This document shows positions 53,880-63,967 of a stretch of DNA of 64,000 nucleotides, in pieces. The position numbers and the translations under genes are program-made. The DNA is from Odontocerum albicorne (lineage: Eukaryota; Arthropoda; Insecta; Trichoptera; Odontoceridae). Location of the stretch: the NCBI GenBank assembly GCA_949825065.1, contig OX463866.1, positions 3,472,409 to 3,536,408 on the forward strand. Direction: 5' to 3'. The stretch's first letter is position 1. Each line of letters begins with the position of its first letter. The notes under the pieces were generated by a model that was given only the letters and a program-made list of their open reading frames with translations, did no database searches and was not told where the DNA came from.

Positions 53880-54700
53880 TGTTTTTGGTCTGTCTGTAGT
53901 GATGAAGTGTGAGGAGTTTGATTCGCGTGATGTATACACGTGTAATTGAGTCTAACTGTTTGTCAGGTTGATGAGAATGTCCAACGGGGTTTTATATAAT
54001 CAAAAATCGGAAAGAAGTATCAATTTATTTCTTCATGCTATATGTCCTCAGTAAGATACAGGCAAAAGCCTAGTTTACTGGGGACACAACAAATGAAAGG
54101 CAACAAACCCAGATCCATTAAAATTGTGTGTCCAAATTGAATTTCTTGTTGTTTTTTCACAAATTATGTATATTTCTTGTCTTATGCAAAATAAAATAAA
54201 TAAATCCGTTCGTGCCACTAAAGCTAGTGTAGACTTTAGAAGTGGACCAATATAGCAATATATCAGCCTAGCAGCTGCATTGAAAACAGACTGGAGTCTA
54301 GAAATTTGTAAATAAGGTAGACCAGAATAAATAGAGTTACAATAATCCAGACCCGACACATCAAATTAATTAATAAAAGTTTTTATTTCCCTTGTTGGAA
54401 AACTTTGACGTACAAATTTTAACTCTCTAGCACTATAGAAATCTGCAAAAAACGTATAACCAATTGGTCTATCGAAGGAGAGTTTACTACGAGTATCAAG
54501 ACAGACACCGAAAAATTGGATGCTATCTTTTGGAAAGATACGAACACCCATAACTGATAAAGTATCCCCATCAAGAAGGTGTTGTCTACGCTATGACGAC
54601 ACCCAGAGAAATTCCGTTTTACTTGGATTTAATTTAAAATTATTTTTTGACATGCAATTTGACACTTTGAAAATGCTATTAGAAGTTTCTTGTTTCAGGA
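53880..54700 (-). pseudogene. CR1-like LINE B, reverse-transcriptase 3' half
   Basis: Minus strand, from the right: LNPSKTEFLWVSS, then a stop, then GVRIFPKDSIQFFGVCLDTR, KLSFDRP, and after another stop SGLDYCNSIYSGLPYLQISR, LQSVFNAAARLIY. S.LDYCNS...GLP.....LQ.V.NAAARL is a landmark downstream of the catalytic core in CR1/L2-type reverse transcriptases. The 3' UTR with the ATCGATAC-type end occupies 53880-54115. Polymerase YxDD is not reached. Confidence 0.8.
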
Positions 54701-54969
54701 TATATTTTTTTCCACTTGGATCACAGAACCTAAAATCCAATAATAAAAAAAATGGCATTGCAAATTTGGCAGCCCTGAGTGCATATTTGATGCATCACGC
54801 CTCACATCATAGTGCATTAACAGAACTGCATTAAATGCATCCCGTATTGCATGCACATTCCGTATAACAGTCATCCTACAACTTTGCATCACAATTCAGG
54901 TTTTGTAAATCGTTTTGATAAAAAAAATCTGCGGTTGTTCTACAACTTTACACTTATATTCAAAGTCAC

Positions 54970-55225
54970 TTAAATACGTTGATGAGTGCTTTCTAACGCA
55001 CTCAATCTTAGAAGAAAATTTACTTTTGCTTTTGGTAATGTGATATGAAATATGTCAATATCCGAAGCAGTCCCGTTCAGAAGAGTTAAGGCCCTTCCAA
55101 CAGGCATATCGGCTGGAAGACCCGTTCTTGTGTATGTTATTGAGAACAGTTCTTGCCGGCGAAGTCGAGTGTAATTGTTAGGAATATTTAACGCCAATAT
55201 TTGTAGTAATGCTGGACAACTCAAA
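54970..55225 (-). pseudogene. Possible LINE C-terminal ORF fragment
   Basis: 84 open codons: NNYTRLRRQELFSITYTRTG, PVGRALTLLNGTASDIDIFH. The pattern resembles the C-termini of Jockey/CR1-type ORFs, but the similarity is weak. No second copy in the window. Confidence 0.35.
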
Positions 55226-55404
55226 TGTGTCCCTATCCCGTAAATTTAACGTGATAAACTTGATTTAGTTTGAGTCTCGGTCCTGTGTTTCCACGTAATC
55301 GATACCTCTTCTAAAAAAGGACATATTACTGGTGTCTAGAAAATATTTCTGTGAAAATAGCCTGCGAAATATCGATAAGCGCCAAGTGGTTTTAAATTGT
55401 ATCC

Positions 55405-55585
55405 GGCGGTAAGTAATACACATCGAGCTTAAGAAAGAGACTATGGGTTTGTAGAGCGTCGTCTCTGTCATTCATACACGTGTACCGTCGCGATTTGTCA
55501 GTCGCATCGTGCGACAGAGACGACACTCGACAAACCGACAGTCTCTTTCTTAAGCCCGATGTGTATTACTTACCGCCGGATACTA
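55405..55585. mobile_element. Foldback element FB, shortened
   Basis: TATCCGGCGGTAAGTAATAC and ATCGAGCTTAAGAAAGAGAC, then TTAAGCCCGATGTGTATTAC and CGCCGGATAC. The inner GGCCATAATCGGC block is deleted from both arms. Confidence 0.8.
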
Positions 55586-55599
55586 TACATACATACACC

Positions 55600-56988
55600 A
55601 TCATTTCCCTATCGGGGTAGGCAGACAGGACAGAGTGGCGCAATTCCCTTATTTGACACATCCATACATATTCTCATACAATCTCTACGATTTATCTGAT
55701 TTTCCCCTTTTACCTTCTTTCACTTAGTCTTCCTTTCATACACCTTCTACTCACATCTGCAATGTATATCTGCTTTGTTAGTCTTTCTTCATTAATTCGT
55801 TCTACATGCTCAAACCATCTCAACGTACTCTTCTTCATCTAACTTAACACGTCAGCCTTAAGTTCATATTCATCCCTTATCACTTCATTCCGTATTCCGT
55901 CATACATTGTCACTCCCTGTATTCTTCTCAAAGCACGTATTTCTACAGCATTCATTCGGCTACTCTCAGTATTTTTCCACAGTCACGTTTCACTCCCAAA
56001 CATCAAAGTTGTCACCAAAATACTATCGTGGACTTGTAGATTTTGATATTTTTGTGTTCGAGTATATATACTGTAGTGTCCCATTGACTTTTTTTCTAAT
56101 TTTACACGCCGTTCGATATCTCCCTTAACTCTTCCATCATCTGAGACTACACAAATAGCAGAATTCTTCAATTCGCTACAATCCTTAATTTTTTTATCAA
56201 TCTTCTTCTTCTTCCTAGTGTCATGTCAGGTCCCCCCCAACGTCGATTATCACCTGAGAGTAGGCATCTTTGTCCCCGGCAGTCCGAAAAAGATCCCCAA
56301 CGCTTTTTATCAATATGTCACATTTATTCTTCATTTCACAATCTTCTATCACCATTACTGCAACATTCATTCTAGATATGTTTCTTCGCATCTCTCTTAC
56401 ACTTTACTTATCTCTACAATTCTACAATTGTATCTCTTTAATCTAACAAACTCTACAATTTACCTTCACTTTCTGCCAATACTACTTTAGGGACGGTTGT
56501 CCCGAATGGAAAGATGATGAGGATAATCGCTGTTTTAATAAAACTCGTTTGAAATCGGAATATGCAAAGAGGTATTTTATTGTTAAATGTCGGTATTTAT
56601 AATATTTGGAATGTGCGTAGAAAGGCGTAGAAGATATGTTGCTGTCTCGTTCTCGCTAAACAATAACAGCGGCTCGCGCTGTGATCACAGGGAGTAAGGA
56701 TCGCTACACTACCATATCATCTGCATACAACAATCACCATACCTTCTCATTTTACATTTGTATGCCACCAATCAACCTTTGTAGTTACTTTACACATGAA
56801 TCTATATAAATATTAAACAACCAGGGTGACAAAACGTATCCTTGCTTTAACCCTTTCGTAATATTAAACTACCATTCATCCTAATACAAGCTACTCTCAA
56901 CGTATAATGACCCAATACCACATATTAGTTTACGTTCAACACCATATTCGTTTAATATTTTCCAAAGTGTGTCTCTAATCAATTTGTT
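55600..56988 (-). pseudogene. LINE R3, longest copy, with polymerase YADD motif
   Basis: Read on the minus strand: about 56930-56740 covers LRQGYVLSPWLFNIYIDS-like residues, and LLYADDMV lies at about 56712-56735, the catalytic motif of the reverse transcriptase. An LTR insertion follows, then the thumb region (complement of RR..G.K.NGAL), the M.DSILV.TLMFGSET motif near 56010, and the C-terminal TMYDRIRNE.I.DE segment near 55880. Stops and shifts are frequent. It is bounded on the right by the TTAA-5 MITE. Clade is RTE-like by inference. Confidence 0.75.
56486..56707. mobile_element. Short LTR-like insertion, 222 bp, ACTAC duplication
   Basis: ACTAC at 56481-56485 and 56708-56712. Starts TTTAGGGACGGTTGTCCC, ends GGATCGCTAC. 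Ends resemble the 473/480-bp LTRs (TGTAGGGAC...GTCCC and CGCTAC), the middle does not. It separates the YADD motif of R3 from the rest of the ORF. Confidence 0.6.
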
Positions 56989-57384
56989 TTAAGGGGGTAT
57001 TGTACTCTAGAAATTTGAAAAAAAAATCGTTTTTTGTGCATATTCTTAAAGTTTAGACCATTAAGAATATGTTCTCAAAAGGAAATTTTAAAGTTCTCAA
57101 TATTTACGAAGTTATACGAGTAGCTATAAATGAGGCAGCAATTACGCCGCACCGGAATGACTCGGACAATAATCTCAAAACTTTAAACGCGTTTTTCTCG
57201 AAACTATTTTTTTCGACCTGGTCGACATAAAATCTCAAGTTCTATATAACCGATTGCCTTCAAATTTAGTATTAAACTTTAATAAATATTTTTATATCGT
57301 TCCTACCTTGAAAATTTCAAAGTTATTTTTTTTTTTCTTTTTTTTTAATGAAATTCACACCTCTAGAGAAGAATACCCCCTTAA
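56989..57384. mobile_element. TTAA-5 MITE, 396 bp
   Basis: TTAAGGGGGTATTGTACTCT at the left; from the right TTAAGGGGGTATTCTTCTCT. The interior includes AACTTTAAACGCGTTTTTCT. No ORF. Inserted in R3. Confidence 0.8.
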
Positions 57385-57615
57385 ATTAATATATTTAATT
57401 TTCAGTACTAACACAGCTTGAGAAGTCTTGCCATATCTGTTGATATATGCCCGTATATTAGCATAGTACGTTGAAAAATGACTGACAACACTAGTTAGTA
57501 GTGTTGTATGTTTTATTTACAAAAACACTATAGCAAAATAAGGCTTTGCAATTACTATAATAAATTTCAGCCTGTAAAAATCTATCGTACCTGATTTTCA
57601 GCACAGCTGTGCCCT

Positions 57616-58116
57616 TTAACCATTTATAGGGCAAGTTTTTTTTGTTGAATAAATCATTTTTATGTGTATCAAATCAACTTTATTTCTTCGAAAATGTGTT
57701 TTAAAATTATTTTTTTTGGAAATGAGGCGGTCGCATATGAGACCTGTGCCCATTTCAAGGGGTCATGTCAATGGCTGCCAAAGTGACCAATGAATGTTTA
57801 GGTAATAATATCTAAGTTTAGGTTGTATTAGGGAATACAATTCTTATATGAGATATAATGAATGGGGATTTACTTATAATATCTATTTACATATTTGACA
57901 ATAAATTGACCGCATGTTTAGATCGTTGCTACTGAACATGCAGCTAACTTCACCACGATCCATCTTAAATAAGACCTCTGCCCGTCCACTACATTTGCCA
58001 ATTTGACATTTGTGTTACTTAAAAACGTTTCATAAAGAAAATGAATCCTTATAAGTATAACAATAAGGGTGGTCGCATATGCGACCGATTTCTGCTTATG
58101 CCCGTTCAAGGGTTAA
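57616..58116. mobile_element. Candidate TTAA-6 element, 501 bp
   Basis: TTAACCATTTATAGGGCAA at the left; from the right TTAACCCTTGAACGGGCAT. Inverted-end similarity is imperfect. Contains the perfect palindrome GGTCGCATATGCGACC near 58070 and a related GGTCGCATATGAGACC near 57730. Confidence 0.55.
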
Positions 58117-58204
58117 ATTGTATTTATTTAATTATTTACATGGTAATTAATTGCATGATTTCATAGTTTATGAAAAACAAGATAAACAACAAATAATAAT
58201 CACA

Positions 58205-58600
58205 GATATATTGTTTATAGTCAAGGCATTAACATTGTGGAGGTTTAAATACATTGTAATTTGTTTTATCAAACACTGTTTGTTCCACTTTATGTAACGG
58301 TATAACCCTACCGGTTTCAAGGCTTTCACCTCATCACCAGGGGGGCACAAATAAGACTGAATTGTGTTCGAACTGATACCGATATACACGCTTCTAACGG
58401 TAAACATTCGTGTTGGGGACTATGGGTGGAGGGAGGGAGGAGACAACCTCAGCGAGCAGTGGCAAGATTCTTGGAATATATTTGTTTGCCAGATGTTCAC
58501 CTCGATGCATTGACTTAGAAATTTCTAGGGCCTCTAATCTGTCCAATTTACTCTTAAATATCAGTAGTAATGGAAATAAATTGAACATATTAGTCAGTGC
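58205..58600 (-). mobile_element. Penelope-like element, 3' end, inverted partner
   Basis: Antisense copy: tail from 58205, AACCCTACCGGTTTCAAGGC, then coding debris LDRLEALEISKSMHRGEHLA. The hammerhead core reads CTGGTGA (A6 changed). It meets the plus-strand copy at about 58590. Confidence 0.75.
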
Positions 58601-58820
58601 ATTGAGGTGAACATCTGGCAAACACATATATTCCAAGAATCTCTCCGCTGTTCGCCGAAGTTGTCCCATGCCTCCCTCAACACCCAGTCCCTAACCCGAA
58701 TGTTTACCGTTAGAAGTGTGTATGTCAGTACCAGTTCGGACATAATTCAGTCTTGTTTGTGCTCCCCTGATGATGAGGTGAAAATCTTTAAACCGGTAGG
58801 GTTATACCGTTTGATAAAAC
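58590..58820 (+). mobile_element. Penelope-like element, 3' end
   Basis: TCAGTGCATTGAGGTGAACA, TTCCAAGAATCTCTCCGCTG, the ribozyme-like motif with CTGATGA intact (58767-58773) but GAAA changed to TAAA, then TTATACCGTTTG. Head-to-head with the previous copy. Confidence 0.75.
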
Positions 58821-58904
58821 AAATGATAATAACAGATAATTTAAAGTGGACACTTAATTATTTAATATATGAATTTGGGTTTGTTGTCTTTCATTTGTCG
58901 CGCC

Positions 58905-59050
58905 CCCCATTTAAAAAAATATAATCTAGTTTAATTTTCACTTAAGACCTCTTGAACATCTTTCTAGTTGGTTCAAAGAGATTGCCACATAGGCATAAAC
59001 CTACCAGGTTGTACTATATACAGCGAAAGTAATATACAATACAAAAGAAA
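58905..59050 (+). repeat. SINE-A, 3' part
   Basis: AATTTTCACTTAAGACCTCT, TTCTAGTTGGTTCAAAGAGA, TTGCCACATAGGCATAAAC and ATATACAGCGAAAGTAATAT. No head. 59050-59400 shows no gene. Confidence 0.65.
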
Positions 59051-59399
59051 CGAAATATGTGTTTCGTGATAGGAAAATCTGACGTTCCCACCTTTCCGCC
59101 TTCCCCGATAGGAAGACGACGTGATAGTATGAATGTATGTGCGAGTATAGTAAAATGACCATTTATATAGCGCGGATTAAAGACCAGACTCTCCTCAAGG
59201 GCGCTTCACCTCGGAATTCAAACTAAATATTATTGACGGAATAAAATATTTAAAAAAAAACAAGTATGGAAAGTAGTGACTGGGGCCATTGAATTAGATA
59301 CTTCATCGCATATGTTTAGAAAAACTTATTAGGTAAGAAAATCGCAGAAAACTTACCAAGAGAGGACGATCTACAAAAAAGTATTTGTAGATCTTTTTA

Positions 59400-59725
59400 T
59401 ATGTGGTAGTAAGTCTTCTTCTCCCTGGCTCCATCCCAACTCACTGTGTGCGAAGACTGTTGGGGTCAGCTCTCCTCGTCCTCAGGTTGTATGCTCTTCT
59501 GTCCCGGACTACGTCCCCTAGGCCGTGCCTCTGCATCAGGTTATCGTTTTACACCACCCATGAATTCTTTCGTCTTCCTCTGGTTGTTATTCGAGGAAGA
59601 TCCGTGGAGATTGCCTGGTTCACAATGTGATCGGGTGCTCTGCGTCCAACGTGCCCATACCATCTCAATCCATCCCCCTCTCCTCCATCTTGCTGTTGAT
59701 GTCTGTAACACGTGTATGTGGTAGT
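59400..59725 (-). pseudogene. LINE R6, C-terminal fragment
   Basis: Antisense of the 26005-26340 copy: complement of RWYGHVGR (ACGTGCCCATACCATCTC), of the GRP region, and of RRADPN (GGGGTCAGCTCTCCTCGTCC). Confidence 0.7.
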
Positions 59726-59789
59726 AAGTCGTTATATGTGGTAGTAAGTCGTTCGGTTTAAATGGAGTATAGTGTTTATATGTATGATA

Positions 59790-60105
59790 AATATGATTTT
59801 TTTTATAAAATCTCACAAAAAGGATTGTATTTAAGTGATTCCTTAAGCTGCACACGCCACCCATATCTCTAACACTTAGAGGAAGACTGTTCCACGCAAC
59901 GTGACCATCAACGGCAAAAGCTTCATCATAATACTCTGCTCTATTGGATCGATTCCGAACAATAAATTTATTGTATGAAAACAAAATCTATCTAAAAGTT
60001 CTTCTCTTCTATGAAGGAGCATCACTAAGATACAATGGAGACATTCTATTAAGGGACTTGAATACTCTTGAGAACTTCGATGAGGAACGCTTAAACCATA
60101 TTATT
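59790..60105 (-). pseudogene. CR1-like LINE C, ORF end
   Basis: Minus strand: FIVRNRSNRAEYYDEAFAVD, GHVAWNSLPLSVRDMGGVCS and LRNHLNTILF. The WNSLP...S...R..L...LF pattern is the classic end of CR1/L2-type ORFs. Best copy of family C here. Confidence 0.75.
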
Positions 60106-60154
60106 CATGAAGATCCCCTTCAAACATTTTTCATAACCATTTTTTTTTTTTAAC

Positions 60155-60232
60155 CTGGCGTGTTTATTGCCATGTGTCAATCTCTTCCAACTAACCAGAA
60201 AGATATTTTTATAGGCCCTAAGTGTTAACCAG
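60155..60232 (-). repeat. SINE-A tail fragment
   Basis: AACCTGGCGTGTTTATTGCC, ATGTGTCAATCTCTTCCAAC, TAACCAGAAAGATATT. Confidence 0.55.
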
Positions 60233-60239
60233 ATCATTT

Positions 60240-60535
60240 ATCACCATTTTCAAACAATTTTTCATCACCAGTGGCCATGCGTAGCTCGATGGTATGGTTT
60301 AAGCAGTCCTCATCGAAGTCCACTGGTCGTCCGGAACGCTCCATGTCTTTCAGGTCGAAATTACCGTCTTTGAAACGCAAAAACCATCGACGAGCTGTCA
60401 TTTAAGTCATAGCATCTTCACCGTACACTTCGCAAATATCGCGAACAGCTTTGGCAGCTTTATTCCCTCGATTGAACGCGAACAGAAGGAGGTGTCGAAA
60501 ATGCTCAATTTCGTCTACTTGCCATTCCATTTTGA
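60240..60535 (-). pseudogene. mariner M3, transposase N-terminus
   Basis: Minus strand: MEWQVDEIEHFRHLLLFAFN, RGNKAAKAVRDICEVYGEDA, a stop, then ARRWFLRFKDGNFDLKDMER and SGRPVDFDED. This is the paired helix-turn-helix DNA-binding domain of an insect mariner transposase; the catalytic domain is absent. A third mariner family, different from M1 and M2. Confidence 0.8.
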
Positions 60536-60714
60536 AGGCTTGTAATCAAATAAAATAATATATGTAACGTAAAAACAAATACAAATACTTGTAGAGCAGA
60601 AAATTATCTTTCGAATGACGTATAACCTTTACCATTTTGTTTTACTTTTGGTGCTCCTTTTTAAATTGAAAAAAAAACGGACACAACTTATGTTAACATC
60701 CAATGTATTATTTA

Positions 60715-61040
60715 TTTATTTATTTTACACATGACAAGAAATATACATAATTTGTGAAAAAACAACAGGTAAATAAATTTGGACACACAATTTTAATGGA
60801 TCTGGATTTGTTGCCTTTCATTTGTCGTGTCCCCAGTAAACTAGGCTTTTGCCTGTATCTCATTGAGGGCATACAGCATGAAAAAATAAATCGATACTTC
60901 TTTCTGATTTTTGATTATATAAAACCCCGTCGCACATTCTCGTCAACCTAACAAGCAGTGACACTCAATTACATATGTATACATCACTCAAAATCAAACT
61001 CCTCACACTTCATCACTCCAGATACTCGTAGACATTCACC
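60715..61040 (+). mobile_element. CR1-like LINE B, 3' end
   Basis: TTTTACACATGACAAG, ATGGATCTGGATTTGTTGCC, CGTGTCCCCAGTAAACTAGG, TTTTGATTATATAAAACCCC and a CACACTTCATCACTCC region shared with 46480. Confidence 0.75.
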
Positions 61041-61058
61041 CCACACACACGTAATCAG

Positions 61059-61234
<176 letters not shown>

Positions 61235-61439
61235 TAAAACAGTAAAAAACAGCACACTTAAGAGCTCACACAAACCTTTTCCACAAGTCATCCATCTTGC
61301 AAGCCCAAGTACTCAAACTCCTGTCGCAATAACAACCACGCTCCAATCGACTGCCTTAATTGTTTTCCTCTCTTTGCCTTTATTACATTCGGCACCCCAT
61401 TGTGTGTCATGGGAGCTAAATAGACATATTGCCTTTGGG

Positions 61440-61562
61440 CAAAAGATGTATTGAATAATTTGTTCTTTATAAAAGTTCCTCTCCAAAGGAACATCTCCCA
61501 GACACAATATTTAAAAGGTACAATGGGGACATCCTATTAAGAGACTTGAATACAAACTCATC
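61440..61562 (-). mobile_element. CR1-like LINE C fragment next to exon 2
   Basis: TTCTTTATAAAAGTTCCTCT, GGAACATCTCCCAGACACAA and GACATCCTATTAAGAGACTT match 59985-60065. It ends about 38 bp before the exon 2 acceptor. Confidence 0.65.
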
Positions 61563-61599
61563 CATATTTTGTTAATAATGTAATGTTTCCTTGTTGCAG

Positions 61600-61749
61600 A
61601 TGGCTTTTCGGTCAGCAGTGGAGGAGTGTTCGCCTTACCTGGGTTCCCCCTGGCCCCCATAGCCAAGCCCATCGCCAGCAGACCTCCGGCCTTCCCTCCG
61701 CATCTGCACTCTCTCCTAGCGCATTGCAGACAGCATCCGTACCTCACTG
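61600..61749 (+). CDS. Dbx: Dbx-like homeobox factor, second coding exon
   Basis: Internal exon supplying the rest of codon 430 (G|AT, Asp), 49 whole codons and one further base. Acceptor TTTCCTTGTTGCAG|AT, donor ACTG|GTAACT. The peptide begins GFSVSSGGVFALPGFPLAP and ends HSLLAHCRQHPYLT. FALPGF followed by a proline-rich linker corresponds to the FAFPYF segment that follows the second eh1 motif in vertebrate DBX1, just before the homeodomain. It is much more GC-rich than exon 1 and the intron. The minus-strand ORF over it is a shadow. If the model is right, the next exon encodes the homeodomain and lies beyond 64000. Both introns are phase 1. Confidence 0.65.
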
Positions 61750-61985
61750 GTAACTAATTCTACTGTCTCTGGTCTATTTTTAAAACATTTCTATCCACAG
61801 GTTGTATGACCCAGACTAACACTGATAACGGTCTGGTTCAGATCAGAGCCAACACAAGACTGTAGTTGTTCTCCAGATTCAGATATCAAATCTTCAAGAT
61901 CAAGCTGTACATTGATGAGGTGACATCAGAATAATGTATATTTTTAGTGTCTAAGATACTGCCATATACTATAATATATTAATGA
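61750..61985 (+). other. Start of intron 2, with a piece related to 62610-62690
   Basis: GTAACT donor at 61750. 61862-61935 (CTGTAGTTGTTCTCCAGATT, TCAAATCTTC, TTGATGAGG) is a diverged version of 62608-62680, so both are parts of one repeat family. Confidence 0.45.
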
Positions 61986-62405
61986 ATGTCCGTTTGGTCA
62001 GTGTTATTGCATGGAGTGGAATCATGGACCTTCAAAGTTGGTAGTATAAACCGACTGGAAGCATTCAAAATGTGGATACACCGGAGAATGCTACGGATAC
62101 CCTGGACAGATATGGTCAGCAACACAAGGGTTCTTCAAAGAGCCAAAGTTGATAGAGAGTTGCTGACTAATATTAAAATCCGAAAGGTGTCCTACTTGGG
62201 TCATGTACTTGGAAGAGCAAAGTACAAATTACTGCACCTGATCATCCAAGGCAAAATAGAAGTCCGAAGAGGTGTTTGCAGGAGACAAATTTCCTGGCTC
62301 CGCAATATACGTGATTGGACTAGCATAAGGGGCGTTGGAGATCTTTTTCCGGCTGTCGGGGACAAAGATGTCTAGTCTCAGATGATATTCAACGTTGGAG
62401 GGACT
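61986..62405 (+). pseudogene. RTE-like LINE R1, C-terminal fragment
   Basis: 129 open codons: SVLLHGVESWTF, RLEAFKMWIHRRMLRIPWTD, VSYLGHVLGRAKYKLLHLI, GVCRRQISWLRNIRDWTSIR. Same family as 2110-2596. The ESWTF and AFKMW..RRMLRI order is typical of endonuclease/reverse-transcriptase LINEs of insects. Confidence 0.8.
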
Positions 62406-62433
62406 TGACATGACACTGGAAAGAAGAAAATAC

Positions 62434-62686
62434 TGTCCTTATTGAAAACTTGAAATCAGAAGAATATCGTTTTAAGGTTGAATTATGTACAGAAATATTT
62501 ACTGTAAACAATTCAACCTTTAAACGAGATATCAATACATGTTTAGACAGGCTTTTGACAACCTGTTTGGACGATCTTGCAAATTCCTTGTTGCATTTAG
62601 CTCCGAAAACTGTAGTTGGTCTCCAAATTCATGTGTTAAAATCTTCTCTGCACACTGATGAGGCCACGTCAGAATCTACATCATAA
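62434..62686 (+). pseudogene. Unidentified ORF segment
   Basis: About 80 open codons: IENLKSEEYRFKVELCTEIF, INTCLDRLLTTCLDDLANSL, LHLAPKTVVGLQIHVLKSSL, then a stop at 62684. The residue pattern looks protein-like (helical, regularly spaced Leu). I do not recognise the family. Part of it recurs, decayed, at 61862-61935, so it is probably from a mobile element rather than a host exon. Confidence 0.35.
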
Positions 62687-62714
62687 ATCAATTCATGCAT
62701 ATTTTCATTATATA

Positions 62715-62792
62715 GGGCAGGAGTTTCTAAACTCCAACCGGGTATATCCGGCCCACGGCAGCGGGCCGGATATGCCCGGTATATGGTAGTCA
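62715..62792. mobile_element. hAT-like terminus with a GC-rich hairpin
   Basis: GGCAGGAGTTTCTAAACTCC resembles a hAT-type start (CAGG.GT..CTAAACT). It is followed by CCGGGTATATCCGGCCC (62738-62754) and its near complement 62763-62779 around an 8-base loop, one mismatch. No opposite end identified. Confidence 0.45.
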
Positions 62793-62805
62793 TAGTTTAT
62801 GTTGA

Positions 62806-62830
62806 TTACATTGTAAAATTTACAATGTAA
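62806..62830. repeat. 25-bp perfect palindrome
   Basis: TTACATTGTAAA, centre A, TTTACAATGTAA. Confidence 0.9.
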
Positions 62831-62921
62831 GTAAATCATACAAAATAATAATAATCAGATATTTTTATTTACGAAAATTTGCGCATAATTCAAAACTACA
62901 GTATGTTGGTATGATGCGCTA

Positions 62922-63381
62922 TACTTGAGAAAATGTAGGATGGTCCCTGTGACATTTGAAATGTCATGTCTCAAAGGGATGGGGTAAAATCGTTTTTTTT
63001 ACAAATCGAATAGTTTTTTTATAAATCGAAACATTGTTTTTCTCTAAACTGACGTTTTAATTCCTAATTTTCATTATACTGACTTTCTAATGTATTGTAT
63101 GATTTGTATCTATCTTTAAATAGGCCAAGATCCTCTATGAATTACGAACATTTAATTTTAGGTATAAAAAAATCGAAAATCCCACTATCGTAACAAGATG
63201 TATTAATTTGTCATTATTGTTAGTTTTATGTAATGTATTTAACTAAATAACTTGCTATTTATTAGAATCGAGGCTTATATTAAAGTTGATAAAATAATTA
63301 AAATTACTGAACGTCGTTACAAGGTTGTACTGGGCCAAATTTGTGAACTGTCACAGGGACCATGCTACATTTTCTCTAGTA
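62922..63381. mobile_element. TA-flanked MITE, 460 bp, 32-bp terminal repeats
   Basis: TA at 62920-62921 and 63382-63383. Ends TACTTGAGAAAATGTAGG with ATGGTCCCTGTGAC and, from the right, TACTAGAGAAAATGTAGC with ATGGTCCCTGTGAC: two mismatches. No transposase. TA target and end size fit a Tc1/mariner-type non-autonomous element. Confidence 0.8.
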
Positions 63382-63383
63382 TA

Positions 63384-63604
63384 ATGCCACAGACCTGTTA
63401 AGTGCTTCCCTGCTGGAGGGAACTTCGACTATAACACATGGATGAGACTCCGCATAAAGGTGGACAGGATCCACAACAACCAAGTCAAATGAGGAAGTTC
63501 GGACAGCCCAGCCCTGCTTGCACCTGTGGCAAATTACAAAACATCGATCACCTTCTAGCATGCAGTGGCTGTCCAATTAAATGTAGATTCAACGACATCT
63601 TAAG
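63384..63604 (+). pseudogene. Jockey/R1-like LINE C-terminus
   Basis: NTWMRLRIKVDRIHNNQVK, a break, then ACTCGKLQNIDHLLACSGCP. The region after an RNase H-like domain with CxCG....H.L..C is typical of Jockey/R1-type ORF2 ends. A different family member from 24600-24838. Confidence 0.6.
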
Positions 63605-63805
63605 AACGTCTTCTTCTTCCTCTTCTTTTAGGCCTGATATGGTCCTGCATCATCGTTTCCCTCTTGTGACGTCGACTGCCAGCTGTCTTTCCATCTTTTG
63701 GGAGGTCGTCCTGGAGGTCTGCTTGCTTGGGGGATACTGTCCCTGGCCATTCTTACGGCTCTTGATTCCGCCATTCTGGATACATGTTCGTTCCAGAACA
63801 TTCTT
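63605..63805 (-). pseudogene. LINE R2 terminal fragment
   Basis: TTAGGCCTGATATGGTCCTG through CCATTCTGGATACATGTTCG is nearly the same as 10990-11190, including GTGACGTCGACTGCCAGCTG. It covers the GRLPKRW end and 3' segment. Confidence 0.75.
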
Positions 63806-63967
63806 CTCTGTCGTCATTATTGTTAGTTTTATGTAATGTATTTACCTAAATAACTTGCTATTTATTAGAATTGAGGCTTATATTAAAGTTGATAAAATAA
63901 TTAAAATTACTGAACATCGTTACGAGGTTAAATTTGTAAACTGTCACAGGGACCATGCTACATTTTA
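63806..63967. mobile_element. Right half of the TA-flanked MITE, second copy
   Basis: Repeats 63211-63370 almost base for base (ATTATTGTTAGTTTTATG to GGGACCATGCTACATTTT) but lacks the outermost bases and the left half. Confidence 0.8.

Noticed and set aside
61511..61747. Minus-strand ORF over 61511-61747
   Set aside because: It is the complement of exon 2, which has matching splice sites and phase on the plus strand.
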